From: an uncultured Veillonellaceae bacterium
GTDB taxonomy: Bacteria > Bacillota > Negativicutes > Veillonellales > Megasphaeraceae
Assembly (NCBI GenBank): GCA_900546795.1
Contig: UREG01000034.1
Location: forward strand, 1 to 16,075
Length of the DNA stretch: 16,075 bases
Direction: 5' to 3'
In this document: one piece after another, positions 15,436 to 16,075 of the stretch
Position numbering within the stretch: position 1 is the stretch's first letter
Layout of the letters: each line of letters begins with the position of its first letter
Program-made: the position numbers and the translations under genes
Notes under the pieces: generated by a model
The model's database searches: none
What the model was told of the DNA's origin: nothing
What the model saw: the letters and a program-made list of their open reading frames with translations, nothing else

Positions 15436-16075
15436 TCACTTTTGGCTATTCTCTATTATCCGCAAGGCTATCCGGGCATTTTCTGCCGACCGGTCCCGCA
15501 GCCAATCAATGCGATTGTTCACTTCACCGCGAAGACGCCCTGCTTCTAATTTTTGCTGTACTTCTTCGTACAATCCCTGAGAAGTAAGCGCATATATATC
15601 ACTATGAACCTTTTCTCCAATCATATGAAGAAAGCTTGCAACTTTAGGATCATAGGAAATACCTACCATCGGCACTTTCATTAACGCAGAAAAAATCAAC
15701 GCATGAAGCCGCACGCCAACGACTGCATCCATACAGCCAATGAGCGACATAGCTTCTACCGTGGTATATTCTTCATCCAATATACAAGGAGAATATTTCA
15801 TCATTTCGGCAATACTGCGGCTTGCCGCTACATCGCCTTTATGCTGCATCGGAATAAAAATCACTTCGCAGCCATTTTCTATCAGCTGATCTGCCGCTAG
15901 CGCAAATGCTTGCTGATACTCCCCCGGATTTTCCCAGTTGCGGATAGAAATGCCTACCCGGGGTTTTACTTCGGATATATGATATTTTTTTAAAATAGAT
16001 AAACCAATATTTCTATCAACCGGATGCATAGAAAGAACTGCATCTGCCGTTACTTCGATCTCCGGTTTAGTAACC
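15436..16075 (-). CDS. csaB: Polysaccharide pyruvyl transferase CsaB (5' end missing)
   Basis: The last 213 residues are visible; the frame continues past the right edge without a stop, so the ATG at 16029 is internal. Conserved family features are VGISIRNW, FIPMQHKGD, and VVGVRLHALIFSALMKVP with GISYDPK following. CsaB adds pyruvate ketals to a cell wall polysaccharide, and SLH-domain proteins bind the modified polymer. In Negativicutes this links the outer membrane to peptidoglycan through SLH-containing porins; that role here is inference from the family and probable taxonomy. Full length is expected to be about 350-370 residues, so roughly 150 are missing. It is followed by tktN after 19 nt. 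Confidence 0.88.
   Translation of the reverse strand, partial: VTKPEIEVTADAVLSMHPVDRNIGLSILKKYHISEVKPRVGISIRNWENPGEYQQAFALAADQLIENGCEVIFIPMQHKGDVAASRSIAEMMKYSPCILDEEYTTVEAMSLIGCMDAVVGVRLHALIFSALMKVPMVGISYDPKVASFLHMIGEKVHSDIYALTSQGLYEEVQQKLEAGRLRGEVNNRIDWLRDRSAENARIALRIIENSQK

Overview
This window is a densely packed block of 18 protein-coding genes. All are on the minus strand, so the order of transcription runs from the right end (16075) to the left end (1). Base composition looks moderate (about mid-40s percent GC by eye). The gene content fits a Gram-negative-type Firmicute of class Negativicutes (Veillonella/Dialister/Megasphaera/Selenomonas relatives). Firmicute-type genes (YitT, CvfB, RsfS next to an LCP protein, YqeK next to NadD, YhbY, Obg, a split transketolase) sit beside CsaB, FtsEX and an EnvC-like M23 protein. 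CsaB-type pyruvyl transferases and SLH-based envelope anchoring are typical of that class. The taxonomic call is inference; there is no rRNA here. No mobile element, CRISPR array, tRNA or rRNA is visible.

Layout in order of transcription: csaB (3' part only), tktN and tktC (two-subunit transketolase), ftsE-ftsX-envC-like-ctpA (cell division and envelope hydrolysis), a small hairpin, obgE-yhbY (ribosome-linked GTPase and RNA-binding protein), proB-proA (proline synthesis), a 53-residue single-pass membrane protein squeezed between proA and nadD, nadD-yqeK (NAD synthesis and an HD hydrolase), a divergent LytR-CpsA-Psr protein, rsfS, cvfB, yitT, then a strong inverted repeat acting as terminator. 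After that comes a separate flavoprotein disulfide reductase, cut by the left edge.

Spacing from csaB to yitT is mostly between -17 and +22 nt. Gaps of 51 nt lie before obgE and 41 nt before yitT, and a 12-nt gap lies between the LCP gene and rsfS. There is no clear internal promoter or strong terminator, so the 17 genes from csaB to yitT probably form one long operon or overlapping transcripts. Several starts were moved downstream of the longest open frame because a Shine-Dalgarno sequence and the end of the upstream gene agree on the shorter version (tktC, envC-like, nadD, yqeK).

The region is mostly conserved housekeeping. The points worth a second look are the small membrane protein at 5607-5768, the LCP protein lacking its usual Arg/Asp residues, the EnvC-like protein that keeps a complete zinc site, the ctpA overlap with it, the mycothione-reductase-like enzyme, and a 16-bp perfect palindrome that overlaps a candidate promoter.
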